Positions 50,032 to 59,085 of a DNA stretch of 64,000 nucleotides are shown one piece after another; positions within the stretch are counted from its first letter, which is position 1; every line of letters starts with the position of its first letter. The DNA lies in assembly GCA_018716305.1 (NCBI GenBank), contig DVKB01000005.1:1-64000 (forward strand), in the 5' to 3' direction. The position numbers were made by a program, and so were the translations under genes. The notes under the pieces were generated by a model. The model saw only the letters and a program-made list of their open reading frames with translations, was not told where the DNA came from and searched no databases. This stretch comes from Candidatus Scatomonas merdigallinarum (GTDB taxonomy: Bacteria; Bacillota; Clostridia; Lachnospirales; Lachnospiraceae).

Positions 50032-51312
50032 TTATTTTTTCCATCGAGACAGGAGATCTTTGATATTACGTACAGGTGCTGTAAGTTTCCAGCTTTTGGA
50101 ATTTATGATCACATCCAGATCGTGCTGAACTGCTTGTCTGCGGCGGTCTGTCTCAGAAAGTTCCTGTTTAAGCTGTAAAATTTGCGCATCTTTCTGTGCA
50201 TTCTGTTCCTGACAGGCTTCCAGAATTTTTTCCATCTGATGTATCTTCTGGTAGGCCATGTCCAGATGCTGCCTCTGCTGTGCTAACTGCTCCGGATATT
50301 TTCTGGTAAAGGTATCATTGAACAGATGGATCTTTGTATATTTTCCACATTCAATGGTAGAATAGTGATACGTATTTTTTAATAAATCAGAAAGCTTCCT
50401 ATCTTCCATAAGTTTCTCCAGCGGAAAAAGCCCTAGGGGGGAGGGCCAGGAAGACCACTGAATCGGTCTGCACAGCAGGAAAGCCTTTTCACAGAGAAGT
50501 TCCTGAGAGCTTTTTGAATCCGGATACACGAAAAAATCTTTGAATGTGCGGATAAACAAATCGTCATCCATATCATCAAAAAAGCGGTGGCGAATACACA
50601 TATATTCGTTATAAAAACGGGTATCATGTTCTTCGGAGCAGCTGCTGACATTTACTTTCGGATCTGAAACCCGCCTATAATACACCAGAGGTTCTTCCAG
50701 AATCCCGAAGGAAAATTTTTTAGTAAACCGAACCCACCATTCAAAATCCATTGCCTGAATGTAAAACAGATTGTGACTGCCGATCTCCGCCAAAGACTCC
50801 CGTGTGATCAAAGAGGACGGATTATTTAGGCGGTTTCCGTAGAAAAAGAAAAACCTGAGCCAATATTCCCGGGATTCAGTATGCGCCGAGAATTGCTCCT
50901 GCAACTCCGGCATTTTATCATCAATTACTGCGCCGTTTTCATCAATGAGCGTGACCCAGGTAAAACATCCCTGATGCTGCGGGTTGCTGCGAAGATAACA
51001 GATCTGTTTTTCCAGCTTATTCGGAAACCAGATATCATCGCTGTCAATAATAGCAATATAGTCCCCGCGAACTTTAGAAAACCCAATATTTGTAGCATAA
51101 GCAATATGCCGATTTTCCGGCAGTTCAAAATATTCTATTCGAGGATCATTAAACTTCCGGACAATCTGCCCGGTTAAATCATTCGAACCATCGTTGATGA
51201 TAATAAGCTGCAGATTTTGATATGTCTGTTCTAAAACACTGCGTATACTTTTTTCAATAAATTCTTCTGCATTATAGGCAGTCATAATCACACTTATTAA
51301 CGGTTTGCTCAT
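50032..51312 (-). CDS. Glycosyltransferase family 2 (copy 1)
   Basis: 426 aa. GT-A domain with SVIMTAYNAEEFIEKSI, INDGSNDLT and the DxD in IAIIDSDDIW; then FEWWVRFTKKF. C-terminal ~80 residues form a coiled coil (QEQNAQKDAQILQLKQELSE) followed by SKSWKLTAPVR, a tail seen in many surface-polysaccharide GT2 enzymes. No membrane segment. Strongly similar by eye to the GT2 at 57672-58961 along the whole length, so the two are paralogues. Probably adds a sugar to the cell-wall polymer; donor unknown. Confidence 0.92.
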   Translation of the reverse strand: MSKPLISVIMTAYNAEEFIEKSIRSVLEQTYQNLQLIIINDGSNDLTGQIVRKFNDPRIEYFELPENRHIAYATNIGFSKVRGDYIAIIDSDDIWFPNKLEKQICYLRSNPQHQGCFTWVTLIDENGAVIDDKMPELQEQFSAHTESREYWLRFFFFYGNRLNNPSSLITRESLAEIGSHNLFYIQAMDFEWWVRFTKKFSFGILEEPLVYYRRVSDPKVNVSSCSEEHDTRFYNEYMCIRHRFFDDMDDDLFIRTFKDFFVYPDSKSSQELLCEKAFLLCRPIQWSSWPSPLGLFPLEKLMEDRKLSDLLKNTYHYSTIECGKYTKIHLFNDTFTRKYPEQLAQQRQHLDMAYQKIHQMEKILEACQEQNAQKDAQILQLKQELSETDRRRQAVQHDLDVIINSKSWKLTAPVRNIKDLLSRWKK

Positions 51313-51341
51313 AATTCTCTGCTCCTTGACAAGATGCTTTA

Positions 51342-51371
51342 ATTATACGATAAAGTCTGGCAGAATCGCAA
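51342..51371 (-). promoter_or_regulatory. Promoter for GT2 copy 1
   Basis: Minus strand TTGCGA (51371-51366), 18-nt spacer, perfect TATAAT (51347-51342). On the other strand TTGACA (51325-51331 region) and GATAAA may serve the divergent pyruvyl transferase gene. Confidence 0.7.
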
Positions 51372-51423
51372 CTAGAAGTCCATAATTCTAAAGGAACACA
51401 TAAATTCTTATTTGGAGGTACTC

Positions 51424-52536
51424 ATGAAACGTGTAATGATCCATGCTTATCTGGCCGGAAATCTTGGCGATGATCTCTTTGTTGTTATGCTGTGCCGTCG
51501 ATACCCCAATATAAAGTTTCATATCCTGGCAGATGAATCTTACAAGCAAAAATTTCAAGATTTAAAGAATTGCAGGATCTTTTCAGAAAACGATTTTATA
51601 GTAAAAAAAATAAATCATTTTCTGCAGAAGCGCGGAATCTCCCGCGGATTCTGGAAACTGATGGTCCGCGGCTCCAAAGCTGTCATCCACATCGGCGGTT
51701 CTTCTTTTGTCCAGCACTATGATGATTGGTCCGCCTTTTTCGGAACAGATTTATATCTGGCGGAAAAAAGTAAGGGTCTTTACTTAATCGGCAGCAACTT
51801 CGGCCCATTTACAGATCCGAATTATCTGAGCGCCTACCATAATTTATTTCAAAAGTACAAAGGGATCTGCTTCCGCGATCAGCAATCCTATCAGCTTTTT
51901 TCGGATCTTCCCCATGCCGCCTGGGCCCCCGATGTAGTGTTTAACCTGCATCCCACATTAAAGCCCAAAAAGAGAAAGCTTCTGATCGCCCCGGTATATC
52001 TTGAAAACCGCACAGGTAAATATCCGCTCCATATGTTCCAGGACGCGTACCTGAATTTTCATTTAGTCATGATCCGTCATTTTATCCAGATGGGATATCA
52101 GATTGTTTTGACGGGTTTCTGTGTTCCTCAGGGGGATGGAATTATCATACAGAAACTCTATCAGGCCCTGGATCCTCCCCAAAGAGATTCTGTGCGATGT
52201 GTATTATATGACAAAAACCTTTCCTCCATCCTGCAGGAATTTAAAGAAAGTGAGTATGTGATCGGAACCCGATTCCACAGTATTATCCTGGGTCTGATAT
52301 GCCAGTGCCGGGTTTTTCCTGTCATTTACGATCAGAAAACCGCCAACACCCTGGAAACTCTTCGCTTTCCATCTCATTTTCATCTGACTGAACTGAATGG
52401 AATTTCTTCAGAGGATCTGCAGAAAGGCTGGATCCGGCTCGATCCGCCGGAAATCCAGAGACTCCGCAGGGAAGCTGAAAAACAATTTCAATGGACGGAT
52501 ATCCTGTTTCGGCATAATGCCTCCAAATCAGAATAA
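51424..52536 (+). CDS. Polysaccharide pyruvyl transferase family protein
   Basis: About 370 aa. PF04230-type enzyme: GNLGDDLFVVMLCRRY at the N-terminus, HIGGSSFVQHYDDW, GSNFGPF, and YVIGTRFHSIILGLICQ near the C-terminus are the family's conserved blocks. Members transfer pyruvate from PEP to sugar residues; CsaB, of this family, pyruvylates the secondary wall polymer that SLH domains bind. Track start 51412 is TTG; ATG 51424 with GGAGG 5 nt upstream is preferred. Only plus-strand gene in this region. Confidence 0.9.
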   Translation: MKRVMIHAYLAGNLGDDLFVVMLCRRYPNIKFHILADESYKQKFQDLKNCRIFSENDFIVKKINHFLQKRGISRGFWKLMVRGSKAVIHIGGSSFVQHYDDWSAFFGTDLYLAEKSKGLYLIGSNFGPFTDPNYLSAYHNLFQKYKGICFRDQQSYQLFSDLPHAAWAPDVVFNLHPTLKPKKRKLLIAPVYLENRTGKYPLHMFQDAYLNFHLVMIRHFIQMGYQIVLTGFCVPQGDGIIIQKLYQALDPPQRDSVRCVLYDKNLSSILQEFKESEYVIGTRFHSIILGLICQCRVFPVIYDQKTANTLETLRFPSHFHLTELNGISSEDLQKGWIRLDPPEIQRLRREAEKQFQWTDILFRHNASKSE

Positions 52537-52540
52537 AAAT

Positions 52541-52576
52541 CCCCTGGCTGCCAATATATGCTGCTGGCGCCAGGGG
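52541..52576. terminator. Bidirectional terminator between pyruvyl transferase and pectinesterase
   Basis: CCCCTGGC(TGCCA) pairs with (TGGC)GCCAGGGG, followed by AACTCTTTTT. Confidence 0.85.
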
Positions 52577-52628
52577 AACTCTTTTTCCGGCATAGATCTA
52601 AAAAGCGGAAATACCCGGATTTATTATG

Positions 52629-55600
52629 TTACAGATTATATTTCTCGGCAAAACGCATAATGACGGCAGCGCATTCCGCTCTGGCCGCGCAGCCCTGCGG
52701 ATCCAGCACTGTCTCATTGTATTTTCCGGTAATAATTCCGGCTCCTACCGCCCACTTCATGGCATCTTCCGCAAAGCTGCTGACATACGCCGCATCCTGA
52801 TAGCCGCTTAATTCTTTTGAATCGCTGACATCATAACCCTGGTATTTCGCATAGCGGTACAGCATGGTTACCAGCTGCTCCCGATTCATCGTATCACCAG
52901 GGCCAAACAGACCTGTATTCTCATATCCGGTCAGGATTCCCCTGCTGTTTGCCCAGATAATCGCGTCTGTAAACCATACCCCTTCCGGAACGTCAGGGAA
53001 TACCGGCCGGTACTCTGACGGTGTTTCCCCGCCGATGCGGTAAAGGATCAACGCTGCCTGCGCTCTGGCGACTTCTTCTGTAGGAGCAAAGACTGTATCT
53101 GACAGCCCTGTCATCAGTCCTTTTTCAAACACATATTTTACATAGCTGTAATACCAGGCTTCCTTCGGCACATCTGTAAAAACCATCTCCGCCGGCTGTA
53201 CACTGGAATAATCTGTAAAGGAGGGAGTCCATTTTCCAATGGAAGAACCGAATCCCATCTGATCCAGAAGCTCCTTTATCTGATCCCGGACATCTTCCGT
53301 CACCTCCATGGTTCCCAGTGTAATTTCTTTGTAATCCTCCGGGTCAAGATAGTTTCCGGATGGATCTTTACTATTGATCTCCGCGAAACGGACATCTTCG
53401 TGGTAAGTGACATCCCTGGTCTCGCCGTTTTGATCCTTTCTCGTCCATACGCTCCATCTCTCATCCTGGATCAGGGGATCCATGTAGCATTCGATAAAGA
53501 TTGCCGCTGAAGAAGTATTTTCATACGCGGGATTTTTGTGTTCCGGATCGTAAACCGTCAGGTAGCTGCTTCCATCTTCTCTTCTGGCTGTTTCCGTATA
53601 GCATTCCGTCTGCCAGGGCCGTCCCAGGCTTACAGTGCTGTCTTCTCCATAAGAGGGATCCACCGTCAGGGTACATCCGGAAAATACAAAACCGACATTG
53701 CCTTTTTTGGTGTTGGCCGCGGTAAAGTAGCCTGTATCTCTGCCGGCAAATCCGGCCATGTGAAGTTTACAGTTCAGGAAATAGGCTTCCGCATCGCCAA
53801 ATATAAAATCTACTGTTCCTTCAATATAACAGTCCTCCACCTGTACTCTGGCGCCTGCCCCATGGAGATACAGGGTGTCCTGACGGCCAAGAAACTGACA
53901 ATTTTTCAGATAAACCTTGTCCGCCGCGGATCCGAAGGCCGCGGCAGGCGTCTGCTGCCCCTCCCCGGTATGATCCGCAATATTATAGCTGTTCTGAAAG
54001 GTAATGCCGGAAGCGCTGAAGCCTGTGGCATTGGCCGTCAGCAGCACCGTACCGCACTGGTCGGTTCCCACATCATATTCATCCTGAGGAATAAATTCCC
54101 CCTCCGCGTTAAATGTATTAGAAGAATAATAACTCTCCTCAATTACAATCTCTCCGCCATTGCTGTACATGGGCTGGAAAGATACCCAAGGCTTATCCAC
54201 CGTAACTTTTTCAGTATAAGTCCCCGGCGCGATCAGAAGTACCAGCGGTTCTGACGCGCTGGACTCATTTTCATTGAGGGCTTCCTGGATGGATGTATAG
54301 TCACAGTTTCCGTTCAAACCGACCGTTACAGTTCTGGCGTTAACCGTGCTGTCGCTCATGTAATCTACTGTGATTCCCGTAAGATAGCAGCTTCCCGTTC
54401 CATCCTCGCTGAGGAACTCCAGCGGAAGATATGTATTTTCCTCTACTGCCGGAAGGGCTGTCTCCTTCCCCAGAAAAATCTCTGTCCCATCCAGCAGGAC
54501 CGTAAGATTATTATAATTATTTCCGGACAGCATAATGGACGCGCCCTGTGTATCCGGCGCTACCGGAATATAAAGAGTGGTTCCTGCCGCTATCTGCGTA
54601 TCGTTTCCTCCCGCGGCTGCTGTACGCGGAGAGAATTTTCCCGTTGTGGCGTCAATCTGAATCCCGTCAAATTCTCCTTTCGCGCCCTGCACAGCAGGCC
54701 GTTCTACCGGACTGCTCTCCGTAAAATCCCAGGTCTTATCTTTTGCCTCCACCACAGGCGTGCCGTAATCGCTGTCCGACCCATAGTTCAAGGAAATTGT
54801 ATTTACATAGCAGATTGTATCAAACTCCACCTTCAGGTATCGGGGATAGGAAGCCGCATCGCTCATATCCAGCGTAATCTCCGCATTGGAGGTACAGACA
54901 GTACCTTCCACTTTGATCTGCGAGGCAGTATGCCCGTCCTGGGTACCTGCGATTAACAGCACCGCGCCTTTTTCATCATAGGCTGCCGGAATATAAAGCA
55001 CCGTGCCCGCGTTCACCACCGCCCGGTTCTGATCCGGCTGGATATTAAATTTACCCGCTGCGGCATCCACCTTCATATCCTCGAAGGTTCCTCTGTTCCC
55101 TTCCAGCTTGCTTCCCTCTGCCGGGTTTCCGCTCTCATCCAGCAGCCCCGCAGCACTGGCAAAACTATACGTTTTATCTTCCGGGAGAGCCTCTTCCGGT
55201 ATTCCCGGGTATTCTTCTGCCGGCTCTTGATAAGACAGTGAAATTGTCTTTACATAGCTTTGTGAAAGAAATTCAATCACACAGGTTCCATCCGTCTCCC
55301 GGGCCTCCAGTGAGTAACTTCCGCTGCCCGAAAAAACCTCCTGCTCTGTACCGTTTATACAGATCTGGGATGTACTGCCTGAAAGCTGAATGGTCAGTTC
55401 CGCTCCCTCTGCATTTGCTTCCACCGGTATCATAAGCACGGTTCCCGCATTAATCTGAGTGTCGCCGGTCCTGGGAGAAAATTTTCCTTTCGCGGCGTCA
55501 ATGAGAATACCCTGATATTCTCCCGTGGTACCCTCAACAAAGGGACGGGACGCATCTGTGCTCAGATCCCAGACTCGATCTCCTTCATGATGCTCCTGGG

Positions 55601-55703
55601 CTGCCTGCACTATCCGCGCGCTGCCTGGGATAAAAAATGTTCCCGCCAACATGCTGAACGTAAGTACTGCGGACAGCACGCCCGCTATCCACCTGCTTTT
55701 CAT
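52629..55703 (-). CDS. SLH-anchored pectinesterase with triple N-terminal modules
   Basis: 1024 aa, exported (signal peptide VLSAVLTFSMLAGTFFIPGSA). Three ~120-residue repeats fill residues ~40-455, each with a (V/T)WDLS/SFA start, a GKFSPR/GKFNIQ motif and AGTVLYIP; probably carbohydrate-binding. Then a CE8 pectin methylesterase (~460-790): ADKVYLKNCQFLGRQDTLYLHG, GTVDFIFGDAEAYF and SLGRPWQ hold the catalytic Gln/Asp/Asp/Arg. Three SLH repeats end the protein (~855-1024). It removes methyl groups from pectin on the cell surface, a plant-fibre trait. Confidence 0.93.
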   Translation of the reverse strand: MKSRWIAGVLSAVLTFSMLAGTFFIPGSARIVQAAQEHHEGDRVWDLSTDASRPFVEGTTGEYQGILIDAAKGKFSPRTGDTQINAGTVLMIPVEANAEGAELTIQLSGSTSQICINGTEQEVFSGSGSYSLEARETDGTCVIEFLSQSYVKTISLSYQEPAEEYPGIPEEALPEDKTYSFASAAGLLDESGNPAEGSKLEGNRGTFEDMKVDAAAGKFNIQPDQNRAVVNAGTVLYIPAAYDEKGAVLLIAGTQDGHTASQIKVEGTVCTSNAEITLDMSDAASYPRYLKVEFDTICYVNTISLNYGSDSDYGTPVVEAKDKTWDFTESSPVERPAVQGAKGEFDGIQIDATTGKFSPRTAAAGGNDTQIAAGTTLYIPVAPDTQGASIMLSGNNYNNLTVLLDGTEIFLGKETALPAVEENTYLPLEFLSEDGTGSCYLTGITVDYMSDSTVNARTVTVGLNGNCDYTSIQEALNENESSASEPLVLLIAPGTYTEKVTVDKPWVSFQPMYSNGGEIVIEESYYSSNTFNAEGEFIPQDEYDVGTDQCGTVLLTANATGFSASGITFQNSYNIADHTGEGQQTPAAAFGSAADKVYLKNCQFLGRQDTLYLHGAGARVQVEDCYIEGTVDFIFGDAEAYFLNCKLHMAGFAGRDTGYFTAANTKKGNVGFVFSGCTLTVDPSYGEDSTVSLGRPWQTECYTETARREDGSSYLTVYDPEHKNPAYENTSSAAIFIECYMDPLIQDERWSVWTRKDQNGETRDVTYHEDVRFAEINSKDPSGNYLDPEDYKEITLGTMEVTEDVRDQIKELLDQMGFGSSIGKWTPSFTDYSSVQPAEMVFTDVPKEAWYYSYVKYVFEKGLMTGLSDTVFAPTEEVARAQAALILYRIGGETPSEYRPVFPDVPEGVWFTDAIIWANSRGILTGYENTGLFGPGDTMNREQLVTMLYRYAKYQGYDVSDSKELSGYQDAAYVSSFAEDAMKWAVGAGIITGKYNETVLDPQGCAARAECAAVIMRFAEKYNL

Positions 55704-55748
55704 AGTGACCGCCTCCTTCTCTGGAAAACAAACTATATGTTCCCTTAC

Positions 55749-55777
55749 ATGGTATATTTTCCCAAGGAGAGCGTCAA
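55749..55777 (-). promoter_or_regulatory. Promoter candidate for the pectinesterase
   Basis: Minus strand TTGACG (55777-55772), 17-nt spacer, TACCAT (55754-55749), 46 nt before the start codon. Confidence 0.5.
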
Positions 55778-55846
55778 GCGATTATCTTACTTTTTTATAC
55801 TGGTTTATAACTGTTTCTCCGAAACACCCCCTGTGCCCCGGTCATG

Positions 55847-57661
55847 TCAGGCTTTAACATCTGGCTTTACAGCGTCCGGTTCTTGGCCGCCGCCCTGCAT
55901 AAACAGCATAGACATCATCATCGGAACGCAGACAATGATGGGAAATGCGTACCGGATCGCCAGCACCGGGCCCAGCAGCATTGTTCCCCAAAACGCGAAA
56001 ACCATCAGCAGCGGGAGCATCAGCTTATATTTTCTTCTGATCAGCAGACCGCTTCCCACAAACACTAAAACCAGGAACGGAAAAGCTTCATTTAAAATTA
56101 CTGATAACACCGGTATCTTTTCGTGTGTAAGCTGTTCGGATACTCCCCGCAGATATTCGTCATAGGCTGGGAACAAAGAGTTTCTGGAAATATTTAATAT
56201 ATTCTGTCCGTTATCCAGCCAGGCGCCGTCATACAAGATAAATTCAACCCAGTACGGCGTATAGTCTGTGTAAAAATAGCCGCAGCTCAAATATAAAAAG
56301 GCGTCTACGTAAGCTGAAATATTTTTAATCCCTATGGAAAGCCATACTTTAAAAAACGGCAGCGGATCTTCTCTGAACTGTTCCGCGTTAAATCCTTCCT
56401 TTACCGTATCTGAGGTAACATTCAGATACTGATTCACATATTCTTCAGGAATATACTCGTAGACCGTATCTTTCTCTTCCTGCGTAACATGATCCGGATC
56501 TTGAGTCAAAACTCTTGCGATCTGCTGTATGGGGACGCTCAGTGCTTCCCTTGGATTGGCTGGTTCCACTCCCAGCCCGTTTGAAATTGGGCCGGTAAAA
56601 ATATTCACCGCCACCGCGGCAGACAGGAAAGTCAAAAGACATTTCTTTCTGAACCCGCGCAGACAGAGCACCAGCACAATCCCCATGAGATACAGAATAT
56701 AAATGCCCTGATTCCTGAACAGACACATGAGAATACACCATGCAATAAATCGGATTACATTTAATTTTGATCTGAAAAAATTCCGCGAATCCGTAATCAG
56801 CCCTACTGTCTCCACCATCACCAGCAGGAAAAAACCGGCAAAAATTGTATCCTTCGTGGTCAGGCATACCCAGATCTGCACAATAGGGTTCACTGCCAAA
56901 AACAAAAACGAAAAGACGCGCACAGCCGCGGGGATTCTGTAAGACCGCATTCTTTTCAATACATAGGCGAATACGGCAGCCATAAATGCCATCTGGATCA
57001 GCGTATAAAGCATCAGCCCCATATTATAGTCATTGGTCAGCCATTTCCCGAAAATAAAACAGCCGTTCAGCAGCCATGTATGCAGCAGAGGATGATGCGC
57101 GCTCAGCCCCTGTCCGCCAATGATCTGAAGGACCTGCGGATACGCGTCATAGGAATAAATTCCCGGAAACACAGCTAAAAATGCCGGTATCCAGCATATT
57201 ATAATCAAAATAAAATAGCATAACAGCTGATGCCTCTCATAAAATTTCCAGAATCCTGACTTTCCGGAAATCTCAAACCGCAGAGACAGCGTTTCCAGTT
57301 TTGTATAGATAAACGTCAATGCCAGCCAAAAGACAAGGGCAGTCACTGCGATTCCTGTATACAGGCTGATTTTTTTTAAGTTCAGATGGCCTGTGGCGTA
57401 AAATTCTGTTCCAACCCGATAGCAAGTCCCCAAAATCACTGCCGGGAGTATACTGACAATTCTGGTTCTCTTTGTACTGTGACGGAACACCCAGGAAAAA
57501 GCCAGGAACGCGGCTAAAAATACCATCAGCGCCGTTACGCTGTTTGCCTTAATGCACCCTTCCGCCTGAAATACATAGGGCTCTGTCAACCCCCATGCAA
57601 ACACATACGCCAGGATCGCCATGATTATTTTTTCAACTAAAATACTCCTCTTATTCGACAT
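55847..57661 (-). CDS. DUF6020-like polytopic membrane protein (GT-C-like)
   Basis: 604 aa with about twelve to fourteen membrane helices. The first extracytoplasmic segment after TM6 (FPGIYSYDAYPQVLQIIGGQ ... SAHHPLLHTWLLNG) carries Asp and two His, the layout of GT-C polyprenyl-phosphate-sugar glycosyltransferases; CLTTKDTIFAG follows. I associate it with DUF6020. It lies 10 nt after GT2 copy 2, so both are probably made together for surface-polymer assembly or modification. Substrate unknown. Confidence 0.82.
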   Translation of the reverse strand: MSNKRSILVEKIIMAILAYVFAWGLTEPYVFQAEGCIKANSVTALMVFLAAFLAFSWVFRHSTKRTRIVSILPAVILGTCYRVGTEFYATGHLNLKKISLYTGIAVTALVFWLALTFIYTKLETLSLRFEISGKSGFWKFYERHQLLCYFILIIICWIPAFLAVFPGIYSYDAYPQVLQIIGGQGLSAHHPLLHTWLLNGCFIFGKWLTNDYNMGLMLYTLIQMAFMAAVFAYVLKRMRSYRIPAAVRVFSFLFLAVNPIVQIWVCLTTKDTIFAGFFLLVMVETVGLITDSRNFFRSKLNVIRFIAWCILMCLFRNQGIYILYLMGIVLVLCLRGFRKKCLLTFLSAAVAVNIFTGPISNGLGVEPANPREALSVPIQQIARVLTQDPDHVTQEEKDTVYEYIPEEYVNQYLNVTSDTVKEGFNAEQFREDPLPFFKVWLSIGIKNISAYVDAFLYLSCGYFYTDYTPYWVEFILYDGAWLDNGQNILNISRNSLFPAYDEYLRGVSEQLTHEKIPVLSVILNEAFPFLVLVFVGSGLLIRRKYKLMLPLLMVFAFWGTMLLGPVLAIRYAFPIIVCVPMMMSMLFMQGGGQEPDAVKPDVKA

Positions 57662-57671
57662 ATATCTTCTC

Positions 57672-58961
57672 CTAATCCTGCTTTCTCACCATCTTTTTCA
57701 TTTTATCTATGATCGCCCGCACCGGCGCTGTCAGTTTCCAGCTGGCGGAAGACAGAATGGTATTCAGATCCCCCGCTAATTTTTGATTGAGACTGTCCCG
57801 CATAGATATTTCTTCTCTGAGCTGCGCAGTTTCTCTTTCTCTTTCCCGGATCTGCCTTCTATAGTCTTCCAGTTCATTTTCCAGCTTAAAAATATGCTGC
57901 CGGGTCAGATTCAGCCAGTGCTCCTGTCCCCTGATCTTTTCTTCGTATTTTTGCGTATACAGATCATTAAAGATGTGCTGTCCCGTATATTTCCCGCATT
58001 CAATCGTTGAAAAATTATATTTTTCTTTCAGCAATTTTGAAAACCGCTCATCCGCCAGCATTTCTTCTAATTTCAGCAGGCCTAACGCCTGCGGGCAGTG
58101 TGAACCGTGGATCGGCCTGCAGAGCAGAAAGGCCTTTTCGCAGGCCAGCTCCTCCGGGCTTCTGGAATCCGGGCATACAAACATTTCCTGAAAAGCACGT
58201 AAAAACAGTTCGTCATCCATGTCATCAAAAAAATGATACCGGATAAACATATGCTCGTTAAAAAACCGGATATTGTGCATTTCTGAATCGCTGCTGACAT
58301 TGACCTCCGGGTCGGAAACTCTCCTGTAGTAAACCAGCGATTCCTCTAGAATCCCAAATGAATACCGCTTGGCAAAACGCACCCACCATTCAAAATCCAT
58401 CCCCTGAATATAAAACAGGCTGTGCCGGCCGATTTGAGAAAACGCTTCATATGTGACCAGCGAAGATGGATTGTTCAGCCGGTTTCCATAAAAGAAAAAG
58501 AATCTGAGCCAGTATTCCCTGGATTCCGTACTGGACGAATACAATTTCTTCAGTTCCGGCATTTTATCATCTATTACATGGCCCTGCTCATCGATCAGCG
58601 TAACCCAGGTGAAGCAGCCCTGATGCCGGGGATGCTGCCGAAGATACTCTAATTGTTTTTTGAGTTTATCCGCGTCCCAGATATCATCGCTGTCTATGAT
58701 GGCAATATATTCTCCCTTAACCTTAGAAAATCCTACGTTGGTGGCATGGGCTATATGGCAGTTTTCCCCCAAAGAATAATACTCAATCCTGGAATCGGAA
58801 AATTCCGAAACAATAGCCTCTGTGCTGTCTGTAGAACCATCATTAACAATAATAAACTGTAGATTCTCATAGGTCTGATTCAAAACACTCTCGATACTTT
58901 TCCTGATGAACTTTTCCGCATTGTATGCCGTCATAACCACACTGATCAGCGGTGCATCCAT
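57672..58961 (-). CDS. Glycosyltransferase family 2 (copy 2)
   Basis: 429 aa. SVVMTAYNAEKFIRKSIES, VNDGSTDSTE, DxD in IAIIDSDDIW, FEWWVRFAKRY. Coiled coil at ~350-400 and the SWKLTAPVRAI tail. Nearly every motif matches copy 1 (e.g. YGNRLNNPSSL, VYYRRVSDP, FSTIECGKYT), marking a duplication followed by divergence. Upstream of the membrane protein in a two-gene operon. Confidence 0.92.
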   Translation of the reverse strand: MDAPLISVVMTAYNAEKFIRKSIESVLNQTYENLQFIIVNDGSTDSTEAIVSEFSDSRIEYYSLGENCHIAHATNVGFSKVKGEYIAIIDSDDIWDADKLKKQLEYLRQHPRHQGCFTWVTLIDEQGHVIDDKMPELKKLYSSSTESREYWLRFFFFYGNRLNNPSSLVTYEAFSQIGRHSLFYIQGMDFEWWVRFAKRYSFGILEESLVYYRRVSDPEVNVSSDSEMHNIRFFNEHMFIRYHFFDDMDDELFLRAFQEMFVCPDSRSPEELACEKAFLLCRPIHGSHCPQALGLLKLEEMLADERFSKLLKEKYNFSTIECGKYTGQHIFNDLYTQKYEEKIRGQEHWLNLTRQHIFKLENELEDYRRQIRERERETAQLREEISMRDSLNQKLAGDLNTILSSASWKLTAPVRAIIDKMKKMVRKQD

Positions 58962-59033
58962 ACCTTCTACCCCCTGACTTCAATTTCCGCGCTAATATAA
59001 GTCATCATATCATGACGCGCCGGGTAATGCAAC

Positions 59034-59077
59034 AGAGGAGCCATACCTGTCCGTGAAAAGATAGGTATGGCTCCTCT
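59034..59077. terminator. Perfect 15-bp stem terminator after the SGNH gene
   Basis: AGAGGAGCCATACCT and AGGTATGGCTCCTCT, 14-nt loop, 9 nt beyond the SGNH stop. T run is short on the minus strand. Confidence 0.8.
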
Positions 59078-59085
59078 TTATCTGC

